The translations under genes were made by a program, and so were the position numbers. DNA of 64,000 nucleotides from Coprinellus micaceus (taxonomy: Eukaryota; Basidiomycota; Agaricomycetes; Agaricales; Psathyrellaceae), in assembly GCA_951394405.1 (NCBI GenBank), contig OX596342.1, forward strand, positions 1,488,001-1,552,000, read 5' to 3'. The notes under the pieces are model-generated. The model was given only the letters and a program-made list of their open reading frames with translations. It was not told the origin of the DNA and made no database searches. Every line of letters begins with the position of its first letter. The stretch's first letter is position 1. Of the stretch, positions 1-12,771 are shown one piece after another.

Positions 1-3000
1 CTCGGTGGGGCTCAGTCCAGCGACGCGGAGGAGGTCGCCGAGCGTCTGGTGTAGCCCAGTGCCCGTATCCCCCTTGTCGAAAAAACCTGGACTGATAGAA
101 GAAGGCAAGGAAGAACAGGAGCCGCACACGGCGCCGACATCCTTGCTTAGAAATGGGCCAACTCTCGTGAAAAGCGCCAACAGGTATGCGCCATACCTCC
201 TCAATCTCTCTCCGAGTCTGCATCGCAGCCACCGGGATTTCAAATAGTCCGCTCGAGTTGGTTGGCGGAGCGGAGGAGGACGCGGGAAGTGCGATGAGGA
301 GGAGGTTGTCAGCGCGACGCGCCAGGTCTCGTCGCGATCCGAGAGACCGGGAGGCGCTCTGCATTTCCTTCTTCTACGCTAACCAATTTGAGACAGTTTT
401 CTTGGGGTAGTGGCCATGAGCCTAGGCGACCAATCGTCTTCACGATTAGGGGACGAAGGGAAGAATTGGGGACCTGGATGTTAAAGAGGGATTGCTGAGT
501 GTGGTGGGCGACGACGTCCGAGTCGATGAGATCGATGGCTTCGATGGGGAAGGTTACAGAAGAGGGCTGAGGTATGCAAGGATAGGAGGAATGTGGACGT
601 GGTTGATTGGAGCAGGTTCAGTGGCGCGAAGGGCTGCGTGCCCTCGTCCTGCTTCTAGCCCGCTTTCTCCCTATCGACTTCATCTGCCCCGGCGTTCGTT
701 GAGAAACAGGTTACAGCGCACAGGCGTGTGGTTCAACCGCCCCTTGCTCAGGAGCGTGCACCGGCTTGGAGGGTGGACATTCGTCTGGGTCCGAAGACAG
801 ATATGGCGGATGGGCGTTCATAGAGGGGGAGATGGTGGAAAGGGAACGAAGAGGAGACGGAGAAAGGACGCAGAAATGCGTCTCCGGACTCACTTGGGGC
901 ACGAGTCTGCGCCCTACACCTAGTCCCCGAGATCCGCCCTACGCGGCCCGTAATGGGGCGGCTATCTGACAGTTCCTAAGCTGAGAAAAGAAGGGGAAGA
1001 GAGGCAAGAGATTTCGGTGAAAGAGGACGGCATGGATATGTTGGTCGAGAAACAAGGGGCGGTGTGGCGTCGGTGACGTTTTCCGGCGCGTGAGACGAGT
1101 AAGATCAGTCGCGTCTCACGTCGTTTGGATTTCTACCACCATCGACACTCTCTCATTCCACGCTTTGCTCTATCTATATGCACAAAGCTATATTTTCCAG
1201 TATCTCATGCCCCGCTGAACGTGCATGCGTGCACTCGACCGAGTGCCACTAACATGGGGATGAGGGGAGGTTGAACTCATTCTGGCCCTTCAGACAGCGG
1301 TTGGGATAAAATACCAGCTACGGTACGAGGGCTTGCCTTGCCCACCTGTCCGCGTGCCTCCCTTTAGGACGAGGACCGAACCTTGCGAGACGGTTGAGCG
1401 AAAATTTAGGCCTGCCTAAAAGGCGGTGCAGAGCGATAACGCAGGTTCGTTCCATTCTCTTTTGTACCATTGGCAAGTGGTCTTGCCTAAGTTTGTTCAT
1501 GTTCCCATCCCTTGTATTTCCACGTATCCCTTCTTGCTTTCGCCCTTGCGCTTTCGTCTACGACGCACGTTGCATTCGCTATCTGAACGCGAACTAGGAC
1601 AGGTGAAAGGGAGGCATGGCGGCTGGTGGCAGTGGGGTGGATATGTTAGTCTCGCCCTTATTTGTTCTCTGGAGCACTCGACTCGCGGTTGCTTGGGTTT
1701 CGGCAGCTGACCCTGAGTACTGGAGGAGGGTGGGAATTCCGATCTTATATTAGCGCCCGCCGCCGAATTTCTCATGCTCACTGTATTATCGACGGAAGAT
1801 CTTGCCACCCTACTTCAAGCCACCTGTTCTAGAATCGCACTATTGCTGTGTAATTCTCTGGTCCGAAGGGCACGAGTTCCGGGCATAGCTAGGAGCCTTC
1901 TACGTCTATTCCGCAGCCGAATATCGGCGATCCCAATGTGGGGGTATTCACCTTTCGTGGACCTGGACTTCCTTCCCAGCTGGGGTGGAGTCGAGCGGGA
2001 GCTTCGTTTGTCCCAGCTTTTGGGAAAGGCCCCACTCTATCCTTTTCTCAATCCTTTCCACGGTGTCGGGTTGCCCAGGATTAGCCTACGATCATCAAGG
2101 ACCACTCTAAATCGGCCATTGATCGCTGGTGTCCATGTTTTCCAGAATGGGTAGGTTATCAGAACTCTGGAAGAACACGCCTCCCTATATCATCCACGAA
2201 TTAGCCTAGCCCCTCGCGCACATGCACTGCCTCCTTTTTCGTCGGTCTGGCACTCTCCCGCATGAGTGTCTCCTCTACGTGCCTGGACCCAGGGCGAGTC
2301 CGCTCTGTTTCTCGAAAACCTCAGGGGAGCGTGGGGCACACATTGGGAGCTCCCCTGGTTCACCAACATTCACTTGACATCGACGCCCAGCGAGACTCTG
2401 AAGCTACGTGGCTGCTGTGCAGCGGGAAACGCCGCAGTACAACCCTCAGGCTTCAATCTCGGGGTTCACAGTTTGCTTGGGGTCAGAGATTGGATTTGGG
2501 CATTCAATGCAATTGCTTGGTGAAGGTCACTACCAAGTCTGATTCTTATCGCCGAAACACAGCAACGGGAGCGGGCACTGCCCCGTGGCGCTGGACCAGG
2601 GCTTCCCTGGGTGAGGTCATGCAAACAAAACGGTGCATACCCCGCAGCTGGCTGTCGAACGGGTACACACATATCGCAATAGGGGGGAAAAACAGGGCCG
2701 CCGACACGTACGTAGTTGCAGACCGTCTAACCTTTAAGAGTCCATTAAAGTTGTTGGAGTGCACATCAATGGCTGTGCGGAGGCACATCGATACGCAGCC
2801 GCGCATTTGGGCGCCTAACCCCTAGGTGCGATCAAGAGTCGCATAATGCTTCTCAGATGCGTCCAATCTAACCTGGTCCCTGAGGCAAACCGGACAGTTC
2901 ACCTGCCATTAATGAAGCTCGAAATTACCTTTTGATTGTCTTGCTCGTGTGATATTGGGAAGTAGATATTCGGCGTATGTCACAAAGACCGAAGTACCCA

Positions 3001-3462
3001 TACACGTCCAGTGTTCGGAATGCAAGATTACGGGCTGCAAACCTCAGTTTTCCAGAATTATGGTGTCGGGTCTTCGTATCTTCCATACTGATCAACCCCG
3101 CAGTGAATTGCTCCAGATTCGTTCAGTGATCCCTATTCATACGGGTTCACACATTGATAGTAGGAAGGCCGGAAACAGGGAACTGAGCCAGCCACGAGGT
3201 CCATGTTCCTGTCAACGGCACTATTCATTTCAATTCCAAGGATTTACAGCACTCGACGATCGCCGCCAGTCTTCCCACCGCCTCTTCATATCTCATACGC
3301 CGCGATCTCAGCTAACACCCACATCTGCTGAGTTAGGTTTATGTTGTGGCGTGTCAGTGCGCGAGTTGGGTGAATGCGGATGGAGAGGCAGGAGATCGCG
3401 TTTAAGAGGGGTGTATCACCTGGAGATGCCGTTGCTACCTTGTACCCCCCATACCTCCCACT
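1..3462. other. No supported gene
   Basis: I see only short, unconserved open frames here on both strands. None has a recognisable motif, a codon pattern like its neighbours or convincing splice borders. The longest (2,262-2,825 on the plus strand) has no feature I can name. The stretch may hold promoter sequence for the membrane-protein gene that starts at 3,463, or decayed exons. Confidence 0.4.
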
Positions 3463-6197
3463 ATGCATGTGGCTAACTATACTGCGGCCCCTCAGAGTGT
3501 AGGCGCTTGCTTCGATGCTCAAATGTACTTGGGCTTTGCAGACGAGTATGGAAATGGCACACAACTCAATACGGATTTAGGCGGCATGATAGTCGCGTGC
3601 TCGTGTGAGTATTGTCCCCTATCGAGACTGAGCGAATCAGAGTCCTCATCCTTTGCCCTCGACATTAGACATCGCAATAAACATTCTACTTCGTCAGCGG
3701 TCTCCCTTATCATCTCGAAAGGTCTTCTCGCTTACTGTGTCGCCCTTTCGTCAGCATTCCTCCTCGTGTGGTCCGAGGACGTGACGCCTTCCGTCTTCCT
3801 ATTATTCTCCCAAACAATCCCCATTCTGGTTGCGACTCTATCCAGCATACACAGCGACAACCTGAGCCTCTTCGATGCGCACTTCGCAGCTGCGGTTACT
3901 ATCTCGCCGCCGTCGCTGTACATCGCCGCGTCGTGCATCCACTATCCGTTCCGTCCACAGGAGGTGTCTCTGTTCAAGAAGATTCCTTCCCGCGAGGCGA
4001 AGGTCTTGATTTGTGTCATAGGAGGCCTCTTATTTCCGGCCCTCTGGCTCTCTGTGTCCTTCATTACCTCGTTCTCCTCCACCGCCTTCCGAAATAGTCA
4101 CTACTGCGCCGGGATGAGCCTGTCTCGATTTTTTGAGTTCATGGTGGTCTCGTCGTTGGTAGGGCCGTTGGATATTCTAGGGCGCCGTGACATAGTCGAT
4201 GATTTCTTGAAGCGAAGAGGGTTGGGATTCGTCTCAATACTGTTCATGCTGAACTGGGGAGCATATCTCGTCCACCACCGCGAAGAAATATCCCGAGAAT
4301 GCATGGCACCAATCAGGAAATTGATTCGCAGGAAGGGCAGTGCTGATGGCATCAAACGCCGCGGCCTTATCGTGAAGGAATGTTTTCGACTGGTTTGGCG
4401 GGTTCCAAAGGTCTCATGGTACGTTGCCCTCCTCATCTTGCTCGTCGCGGTCATTAAGTTAACCCTTCCATCTATAGGAACACTATCATCTCTCACCACC
4501 CGTCGATGCTCGTCTGGCTTGTTTTCTGCCTCCATTGGAGCTGGACGCTGGGGATTAGCAACGCCTTGACCTTTGACCATAACCAACTTCAGTCGTACGG
4601 ACAGGTGCTCTCCTTATTCGTCCCAGTACCTGCCTTGTGGTCGTTTGGCAAGATATTGAGAGGCCATCAGACCACGATCATCGAGCGCACCAAAGCCATA
4701 CCATTGTTCATACGGCAAGGAATGTGTTTCACCTTCACTGGCAGGAACGAATGGTCCACGAGTGAGAAACCCCCTGAACGCGACTACTTTCATTGGTCAA
4801 GACTACGGTGGACAGCTAGTAAGTGTCCGAACTCCCTCTTGCACGCTCGGCCGATGGTATTTACATCAACCAGTCCTTTGCAGCGCTCTCGCGTACCTCG
4901 GCCTTCATGTCGTGTGGATCGTCTTCTATGTTCGAGCTGGCTCCATGCCCAACAACAGGAACAAGGTCAACGAGCCGCACAAAAATTGGAAGCCTTATTC
5001 AGTGTGTCGTGGGTCACTCTACCTTCGATTACATCGGCTACCTCAGGTCTGACTGACGAGCTTGACAGTGTACATCAACGGGTACTTCTGCTGTGTCGTT
5101 TGTATCTTCTTGGCAGTAGCTTTATTCGACTTCCTTCCAAAGTGGCGGGCTCAGAAGGTGGCATTGCCAATGTCAGGAACGGAGAGTAGGGTCTTCCCGA
5201 GACCCATTCCCGTCCCAGGTTGCGAAAGCCTCTCCAGGAGATACAGTGGTTTGCTACTTCGCAATCAGGCCGTCCTTCGTCCGATGGCACTTGCGTTATC
5301 CTTTGTGCTTGTGGTTGTCATTTGCGTCGCCCCGATATTTGCACCGTCGCTCGCTCTAGCCCTTTCTCAGGAGGTAAGTCAATACCCATCCCGCCTGGTC
5401 CCTGGGCGCTCTGCTAACGCGATCCTCAGTGGCACTGGAGGCACGACTGCGACACGTCCCCCATCGAGATGATCCTACACAGACAACCCAAACCATTTGA
5501 GGCGGGAGTCATATCCGTATTCGTCGCGCACCCCAGCGAACTCAGCAACTCTAACTCCCCTCAGCGTGAATGGGTGTACGACCTCAGATTTTACACCCCT
5601 AGCGAGTCTAACCCAAACCTCCGAGTGCTGGAGTATGTTGAGCGCACACGTTCAACTATTCCGAGCAGTTTCTCTACCCCATCCCCTCCGAAGGTGAAGA
5701 CATTGCTATTGGACATGGAGAAGAGGGTGTTCCTCGGGTGCTCTGATAGCTCAGAGAACTTACTTGGTCCCTCATCCAGCATGACGCTCAAGGAAGGCAA
5801 CGTCCACTCTCGTTGCATGGAGGGCAATGGAAGCTACGAAACTGGCCCTTACCTTCACTTTGCGATCAACAATTCGACATCCGATCCAGGCTCGACCACA
5901 TCCGATCCGGGCTCGACCACATACCTCCAAGCCGAGAGCAAGGAGTGGGCGTTTGTCAATGACGCGCCTTCTGTTTCTCTTCGGTACGCCAAAAGCTCAA
6001 GCCAGATGGACGCCCCAGACCGGCCCAGTCCCTTTCGCACCGCTCTCACGAAAAGAAATTATCCTACTATCCTGAAGGTCTGTGCAGAGAGTGCTGATAT
6101 TGGCATCGAGACCTTGGGCCCTTTGAGCATCGTGATGGATGCATTGAATCGGTTTTCGATATACATATCTAGGCCGAGAGTGCTTTCTGATGGATGA
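3463..6197 (+). CDS. Spliced multi-pass membrane protein, function unknown
   Basis: The first ATG of a long open exon is at 3,463. The exon holds a cytosolic-looking N-terminus and hydrophobic segments such as LLAYCVALSSAFLLVW, FLLFSQTIPILVATL, LICVIGGLLFPALWL, VSILFMLNWGAYLV and VSWYVALLILLVAVI. It continues through short exons with more membrane segments (ALAYLGLHVVWIVFYV, CCVVCIFLAVALFDFLP, ALSFVLVVVICVAPIF). A clear intron (GTAAGT...CTCAG, about 5,375-5,428) joins SQE to WHWRHDCD in frame. The last exon, ending at 6,197, encodes a soluble, probably lumenal or extracellular, tail that contains a tandem TSDPGSTT duplication. The internal borders between 4,550 and 5,065 are approximate. The family looks like the uncharacterised polytopic proteins common in mushroom genomes; I cannot assign a substrate. 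Seen: membrane segments and splice borders. Inferred: a single gene. Confidence 0.6.
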
Positions 6198-6472
6198 TCC
6201 AGAATTAGGGTACCCATGACACAAGTTATGCATAAATTTGTACTTTATTAAGGGACAGGAAAGGTGATGGGTAAAAGCTGGCATGTATATTCCTTCAGCC
6301 CAGCACAGTTTGCGCTGCAGCGATCATCGCATATAAGCGCCTGTCGGGTTTGGGTTGTCTTGACACGTGGCAAGCCTGCCGGTCCGGCATCGCAACTTGA
6401 TGTGGGGCGGTCGTCTTCCTCTTGCTTCTTGCAGTCATCTGGTTAGGTTGCTACCCTCTTGCATGACCTCTT

Positions 6473-8843
6473 TCGGTGCCGAAGACTCTGACGACAACGG
6501 CGCGAACGACTAGGGTAGAGTCAAAGTCTCCTGTGAACCCACCCACAAAGAAAGTGAGAGGGAAACAAGATGCCGTACCTGTGAATGAATCGACGTGAAG
6601 GGCGTCGAGGATTCCATCGAACAGGACTGTAAGTAACTCACCACACTCCTTTGACATGGGGACTCATAATTAACCACTCTCAAGATCAGTAAAACGGCTG
6701 CTTTGAAGGTGTACCGTTTGAATGAAAAGGACGGGGATTTGAAGGGTGTGTCGGCCTGTAAACAGACCGTTTTGTTTAATCTATGGGCTGATGTATGCCT
6801 CAATGGTTTAAATAGTTTAAACCGGGCGTTTAAACTGTCCTCGGACGGGCATTTGGACCGATCATGCGACATGATATAATTTAAGCGCCCGTGGGCGGTG
6901 CTGGTTTAAACCAAGTTTAAACCGGATGTGCCACGTCACGGTGCTGGGTAGTGCTTAGGAACGCAAATAAAACCTATTAAAAAGTGATAACAATACTTAC
7001 AAAATCATACCAAAGGTAGCTAAGTATTTAAGTCACATGGGACGCCTCGGAAGACACCCAGGATGCGACGGCCACCATTGGACGACGACTGACACATGTC
7101 AGCATCGCCCAACGTGGGTACGATCCCCCTATGACCTCTCTACCCATTGGTGTGGGAGAGAAGGAAAGAAGGGATGAGCGTCGATCTCAAAGTCCCCAGG
7201 GTTATATACCCGGCGTTTGTTTGGCTCCGCTTGCCCGCTCACGCGCTGCTCACGTGTCCGGTCGCGTGAGCCCCAATCACGACCAAACATTCAACAATGC
7301 CAGCAGATATATAAAGCTGGCCTCCATCAACATAATTCCTGACGCCCCTCTTTCCCTTATATCCACCTAGGGCGGCGCTTTTGGGTACCCCCACCTCTGC
7401 ATGGCATATTGCACTGGTGGAGGTGCCTCGAGCCATATTTGGTCGCCATCACTCGGGTTTAAACTCCGGTTTAAACCAGAGTGCCGGTGGCCCCTATCCG
7501 GCCAATGTTGACTCGCCCCGATGTCAGCGTTGACTTGGGTGCTTCGTTGATAGTATATATATCCTCTTCACTTAGTAATATATTAGATTACAACCCGGGT
7601 CCGTTTAATCCTTAGGATTAAACCAACTCTCAACCACCTAGTTTAAACTTTATTAATCTGTATTCAACCAAGTGTTGGCCAAGTTTAAACATGCGACGGT
7701 TTAAACGAATGACCCCAAAACCCCATCAGGTACGCCTTTTTGTCACGCCAGGCCTATAGGGAGTGGTTTAAACTGAGAGGTTTAAACCTTTCAAACGGTT
7801 TACGCATGGAAGGCCCCCTGGTTTAATTCAGGACCATCTTGATTCTTTGTCGGCGCCTGTGTTGACTGGGAGTGTTGATATTCTTCCAGATCGACAGTCC
7901 AGCTGACCTTTCACCGGTGTATGGTTACAGAACAGGGAACTCCCTAGCCCCTCAGAAAGAGATTATGATGCTCTTGTACAATGAACGGGAGATCAAATGC
8001 GCTGCATGGGGAAAATACAGTGGACCTGAAGCTTTCAAGCCTATGTACGTGCTCCTATCTGACCTGGCCATATGGGTACAACACCGCGTCGAAGCATCGA
8101 GCATTTACTTCGCATGTTGTGGCCGAGCCCGGACCCTCCGCTCCAGCACCGGGACCAGCGCCAGCGACATTTGTGATGACCACTCAGGTGGCAAGGGAGA
8201 AGACTCTCGAGGAGCAGGAGAAAGAGGTCAAAGACGACATCATCAAACTTGCCCAGCAGAAGGACCTTCTCATCCAAGACCACCTATCTTACCTCCTTGC
8301 AGGCGTCCTCGAACAGATCATGTCCACGGTCTCAAGGCTTCCCGCTTACCCTCAACGCACGCTGCTTCCTCCGACTCCCTCGCCGTACTTCCTTGTCCTC
8401 AAGGAGGTCCTAGCGAAGGCTCCGTTCAGCGAAAGTTTGAATCGCTCCAGCCTTATGGGTTTGTACGTCCACGAAGACGAGAGACGCCAGCTCAACTTCA
8501 GGTGGACGAACACCTTCGTGAACAAGGTGGCCCAGGCGCTCATCCACCTCATCTATGCACACGGCCTGGGTGATGGCGGGTGGAGGTCTGCCCAGTGGAT
8601 GGTGTACGACGCTGTGAGTGCCTCAACCCACTCTGCTTCTCCTTCGCCAGGCCTGATCATACAAATTAGTGGACCAGTTCCATTGGGGGCGTTGACTGGA
8701 ACACGTACACTGATAAAGGCCTTTTCTGGCTCGTCGGACGCGTTCCTGATCCCGATATTCGTTTTCTACCTCTCGTCACGGGCGAGGGTTTAGAGACATG
8801 GTTGGAGCTCAACACCATGCTTCCGCAACAGGGTCAAGCGTGA
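6473..8843 (+). pseudogene. XPA-C-like family, copy A (split and broken)
   Basis: Exon 1 (about 6,473-6,628) gives a basic Thr/Pro/Lys-rich segment ending in ESTxRASRIPSNRT before a GTAAGT donor at 6,629. At x, sister copies have Trp but this copy has TGA (6,596-6,598). No ATG precedes it in frame. About 1.2 kb of unrelated sequence then separates it from the next exon at about 7,875, which lacks the KKTDAxKKY half of motif 1 but keeps motif 2 as LYNEREIKCAAWGKYSGPEAF. The C-terminal exon has RLPAYPQRTLLPP and GLGDGGWRSAQWMVYDA, then a GTGAGT intron. The last exon ends GLFWLVGRVPD...QQGQA with a TGA at 8,841-8,843. The aligned order with copies B and E shows it was once a full gene. Nonsense codon, missing start and insertion make it a pseudogene. 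Confidence 0.6.
6640..7860. mobile_element. Putative GTTTAAAC-rich insertion in copy A
   Basis: Between exon 1 of copy A and its next exon lies about 1.2 kb that sister copies do not have. Instead of an approximately 50-nt intron it contains about eleven copies of the 8-bp palindrome GTTTAAAC, for example near 6,810, 6,830, 6,903, 6,915, 7,458, 7,470, 7,642, 7,683, 7,699, 7,764 and 7,779, many embedded in GGTTTAAACC. There is no long reading frame. I could not define terminal repeats or a target duplication, so the boundaries are approximate. It could be a non-autonomous DNA transposon with transposase-binding subrepeats, a degenerate LTR or a Helitron-like end; the sequence alone does not decide. 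Confidence 0.4.
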
Positions 8844-9194
8844 ATTGCTTCAGAACCGATAGTGAGAATCACGTTACTTCAAGTTGTAAATTATGTTTTA
8901 TCTTTCAAATCGCGCCACTGTCGTCCAATCGCCCCCTTTCTCTCGATCGTATTGTCGAAGCCCACTCAGGTCTATTGCCGAACTCGGGCTCCATCAATAA
9001 GCGCCCGTCCTCGAAAAGGAAATCCGTGTGCGTGTGACCGGACTCGCATCGCAAAGCTTATTGAAGTTTGGAAGGGTAGAAGGAAGGGGGGGAAGGGTGA
9101 TGGTTTTACATATAAGCTACAGGATTTTTTTAATGGGGAAACCTATCCTGCTGCCCTTCCAGTCATTTCGAGCCATACCTGCTGTGGCGCAGAC

Positions 9195-9900
9195 AGGGTA
9201 TTCAACTGATCCAAACTAATCCCCGTTGAATGCCAGTGTAAGGCCTGCTCGTCAAAACCCGGTTGCTCCAATAAAGCGTGGAGGTATGCGTCGGGGTAGG
9301 GGAAAGGCGGGCGTTGCTGATAGGTTCGGAATTTGTTACGGAGACTGAGACGGATGCGTCAGTCCAAAGGATACAAATATGCTTGAACTGTCCTTGTGCG
9401 TACAATTCCTCAAACCCCTCCGGGTCACCACATTTCTGCCATGCACATCTCTCGACCTCTCTCTCACTGAACCAGCACACCTTTCTCCCCGAAGTCCTGT
9501 GCATGTGGGCGTATGAAATGTGAGACATCAGGCCTCAGGTGCGACCCTCTTTGGTACAGTATCACTGGCTGCTCACCTTACGACACGGCATGGTTTCAGC
9601 CCCTCCAGATCCTGACTGTCCAAGCAGTATTTGCGCCGAGCGTCCGTTGCCGTGATCTTACTTAAACCCCTCAGTGCACTGGAACTAGGGAAAGAGGAGG
9701 ATTGAGACACACCTCCTCGTCCGCTGGGATAGTTGAAGCCCTCCACTTCAATTCGCTCTGGGTAGAACACCGATCTGGAGGTACTAGAAAACCTAACCAG
9801 TCCGCATACGTGACTGCCGCTCGGTGAAGGAATTGAAACATAGGGTTGGTGTTGGAAGAGAGATGACGGGATACCCAATGCATGGAAATCGCCTGCATGA
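9195..9900 (-). pseudogene. XPA-C-like family, copy H (C-terminally truncated)
   Basis: Reading the minus strand, an exon ending ELKWRASTIPADEE (about 9,725) meets a GTGTGT donor. The next exon carries motif 1 as KITATDARRKYCLDSQDLEGL (about 9,600-9,660; this is the closest match in the window to the KT[DE]AK...DL signature of XPA). After a GTGAGC donor comes motif 2 as FSEREVERCAWQKCGDPEGF (about 9,420-9,480), followed by a GTACGC donor. I find no equivalent of the WLWDACN, YP.R or GW..ARW..YDE parts downstream, so the copy appears truncated. It lies tail-to-tail with copy A. No function can be claimed beyond family membership. Confidence 0.55.
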
Positions 9901-10199
9901 CACGTGAAGAGAACGTGTGATGTGTGCTAATTGACGCGGATAGGGACTACTGATGGTGGGGTCACGCAGTAGAATCTGAACCCGAGCCTTTGAGGTCATC
10001 AAGATGCTGGTATTACATGGGAAACAGGGTGATAAGGATATACATATATGAAGTAACACAGAAGCAGCAAATAGATTTCAAACCGCATATTGAAGAGGGA
10101 ACAAGAGTCCAAGAGGCTTGTAGGACAAGGGAGGGAGGGGAAAAGCTGTACGCATGAACGTCGCGGCGTTAATCATGAATATTACATCGAGGGAGGCCA

Positions 10200-11489
10200 C
10201 TAAGTCGCAACCGGAAGGTGAGCGTTGATGAGACCCCAGATTAACGGGACAGAGTTCTGTTCCTCGAATGCAGAGAATTCTAGCTGGAGTTCGGCATTGT
10301 TGGGCAAGCGGCCCTGAAGCCACCCATATGCGTTATCCCAAGCCTTATAGTCCTTCTCGTCGATTTCAATCCCACTCCATTTGGAATACTAGAGAAATAT
10401 AAGCTTAGCCGACTCATGGAGGGATCCGAAGCATATTGCGTACCTCGTCGTATATCAGCCACCTTGCAGCCCCCCACCCAAAGGGCCCGACCCCATCCAT
10501 CAACATGACATTGTACAGCGCCTGGTAGACCCTGGCAAAGTACACCTTTGACCAATACCAATACACCTTCCCACCCTCCAGCTCATCCTTCCTCGCATGT
10601 TCCTCATTCTCCACCGGCTCCCCATCCTCTCCCTTCACTGGGGCCTCGTCCAACACGTTTCTCAGGGCCTGCATCGCATGCGTGAGCTGCGTGGGCAGGA
10701 CTGTCCGTAGAGGGTAGTTCAGCAAATCGCAAATCGCTGCCTGGAAGTACTTCGCACGCCTAGCTGCGCTTGGGAGCTTCCAGTCCTCATCCCCGTTCCC
10801 CCAAGCGAGGATGGCTTCGTTGCAAGCGTCCCAGAGCCAAGGCTGTCCCTGGGCTTTGTGCTCAAGCACTTCCTTGGATGGCAGGAGCGTTTTGGGGACT
10901 TTGGCGATGGTGGCTTTGGGGTCGGGGCGTTTGCGAATGATGTACGAGGTTGGTACTTTGAAGGATTTCACCCCCGTGTGGTTTTCCTGGGCTTCTACGA
11001 GGCTGAGTAGTCTCAGTAATGGTTTGGCATCGACAGAATTGGCATGTACTAGGCCACGAACCCATCAGGACCCCCATATCTCCTCCACGCACGCAGTTCG
11101 ACGTCGCGTTCATGATACATCTTCCTCGCTGCTTGGAAATTCTTCCCTGGGACGTCAAAACTATCCTCCATTTAGCCTGGGACGAACGACACGTATTCAA
11201 AAGTTATACGCACAAGTCAGGTATATAATACAGTCCTTCAAGATCTTTGGGCTGCAGATGATACTTTTCAAGTGCGTCGGTCTTCTTCAACTGCAATCCA
11301 ATTTCAGCATCAACCCGGCGTTCTAACCGTGCCTTTACGCACCCGCTTATCCACCTTGATCTTAGATTCTCTCCACTTCGACTCGTCCAGGGATTCGGCA
11401 GAAGGCTTCTTCCGCGTCCAGCGCTTTCGAGGCGAATCCGCAGCTGCTCTCGCAGCACTCTTGGTCGGGGTGGTTGGCTCCTTGGGCAT
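10200..11489 (-). CDS. XPA-C-like family protein, copy B (most complete copy)
   Basis: The start ATG at 11,489 opens a basic N-terminus (PKEPTTPTKSAARAAADSPR) that runs to DESKWRESKIKVDKR and a GTGCGT donor. Exon 2 is LKKTDALEKYHLQPKDLEGL (motif 1). Exon 3 includes MYHERDVELRAWRRYGGPDG (motif 2). A later exon reads VKSFKVPTSYIIRKRP, then GQPWLWDACNEAILAW, LLNYPLRTVLPTQL and DGVGPFGWGAARWLIYDE. After a GTACGC intron the last exon, with DNAYGWLQGRLP and EEQNSVPLIWGLINAHLP, stops at TAG (10,200-10,202). All introns are about 50 nt. Motifs 1 and 2 resemble the consecutive KTEAK..Y.L.D.DL and LY...QVE.RA...WG elements of the XPA C-terminal DNA-binding half, though no zinc finger precedes them. A DNA-binding role is inference only. 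Of the copies here it is the best candidate for a working gene. Confidence 0.6.
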
Positions 11490-11779
11490 CGCGAAGTGAA
11501 GGTACAGGAGGGAATGAAGCGGTGGGCGAGCCTGTGAGGAGCGTGGGTATTTAGTCTGAGTCAAGGCCTTGTTCAAGGGAGGAGGTCCCCTGAAAAATCC
11601 TAGGTGCTTACTAATAGGGTCCGAGCGTCAAGCCCCTCTCCCTCTCACAATATTGCCTGTGATCCGGGTTTTGCTCCGAACGCCCGTGCACTCTTTGACC
11701 TGGACCACAACAATACCTCATATTCACCATGCCTAGAGACTATGCGAAGAAGTGAGGGTTGCTCTCGTATTCCCCATAC

Positions 11780-12270
11780 AAAAGGCGGGACTTGGGACTT
11801 CCTTTCAAGTTCGACTTCCCTCGAAAAACGGATCGCTGCTGGGATGAGTCTGCATGGAGGAGCTCTGCAATACCTGAAGCTGGCCTGGTAAGCTCTTACT
11901 GCTATATACTGGGCTGACTGTTTTTTCACCGAGTTCTGGAATCTAGATCCAGAAGTTGGACACCGAGTACTGGTACTATCTCAAGCCCGATAACATTGAC
12001 GAAGTGCTCAGGCCCTTCAAGGTGGAGAAGTACGTAGCTGGGTTTGCCTTTGTATGGCTCCTTCGTAATCTAGGTTTGGATGCAGGTGCGACGGTCCGAA
12101 CAAAGGATTCAGGAAAGCCCGGAACCTATATCGTGAGGTCGATATTGAACACATTGCGTGGGGGAAATATGGAGGACCGTTCCATTTTGAATGGCTGTGC
12201 GTACTCCTTTGTCTTGGGGGCCTATCTACTGCAACTGACTGAGATGGCGAATGTGCTGCATCTCTTATAG
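11780..12270 (+). pseudogene. XPA-C-like family, copy G (partial)
   Basis: An exon encodes PFKFDFPRKTDRC, then WDESAWRSSAIPEAGL, ending at a GTAAGC donor near 11,888. After an intron ending ATCCAG, motif 1 appears as KLDTEYWYYLKPDNIDEVL (about 11,953-12,010), degraded at its first residues, with a GTACGT donor. A further exon gives motif 2 as LYREVDIEHIAWGKYGGPFH (about 12,125-12,195) and a TGTGCG/GTGCGT border. I could not find an intact start or the C-terminal exons before copy D begins. It is a partial or decayed copy; frame changes between exons make a working product unlikely. The FDFPxxxDxC segment links it to copies D and F. Confidence 0.5.
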
Positions 12271-12771
12271 CTTGCTCGTAGCGCGTCACAGCTACTTTTC
12301 CCCGAAGCGAGCATTCGATAGGTTTCCTCCTCGGTATAGTCACGTCCTTGATTCGGAAGACCCGATGTAATTCATCGGGGTTTACTACGAGTTACTGCTC
12401 AGGTCTGCTTAATGGCTAGTAGTCCACAAGGCATGTTTTGCCCCACTGTGGTCCCCACTCTCTTCAACCTCTTTTCAAAGCCGTTAATGCACTGTAAAAT
12501 GCCCTGTCAAAAGCTATGCACCAGTCTCACGACACTGACCTTTATGCCTGCGATGATTGCTAGTTATATTCACCTCAGACTACGGCCAATATTAGTTCCT
12601 AGAAACATTCGGGATGGGGTGGCAGTTAGCCCCTAATCCTACTAATGAGCGTGTGATTCCATGGCGTGGAGATCACGACATGGGCAGCTGGCTGCGGCTG
12701 AGCCGACGGATTTCAATTTGCTGCTCCATTGCCCCCACTTGTTTCCGTTCTTCCACCATCCAGAGATCATC
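12271..12771. other. No supported gene between copies G and D
   Basis: I see no conserved exon of the neighbouring family and no other recognisable motif here. It may hold decayed 3' exons of copy G and the promoter of copy D. Confidence 0.35.
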
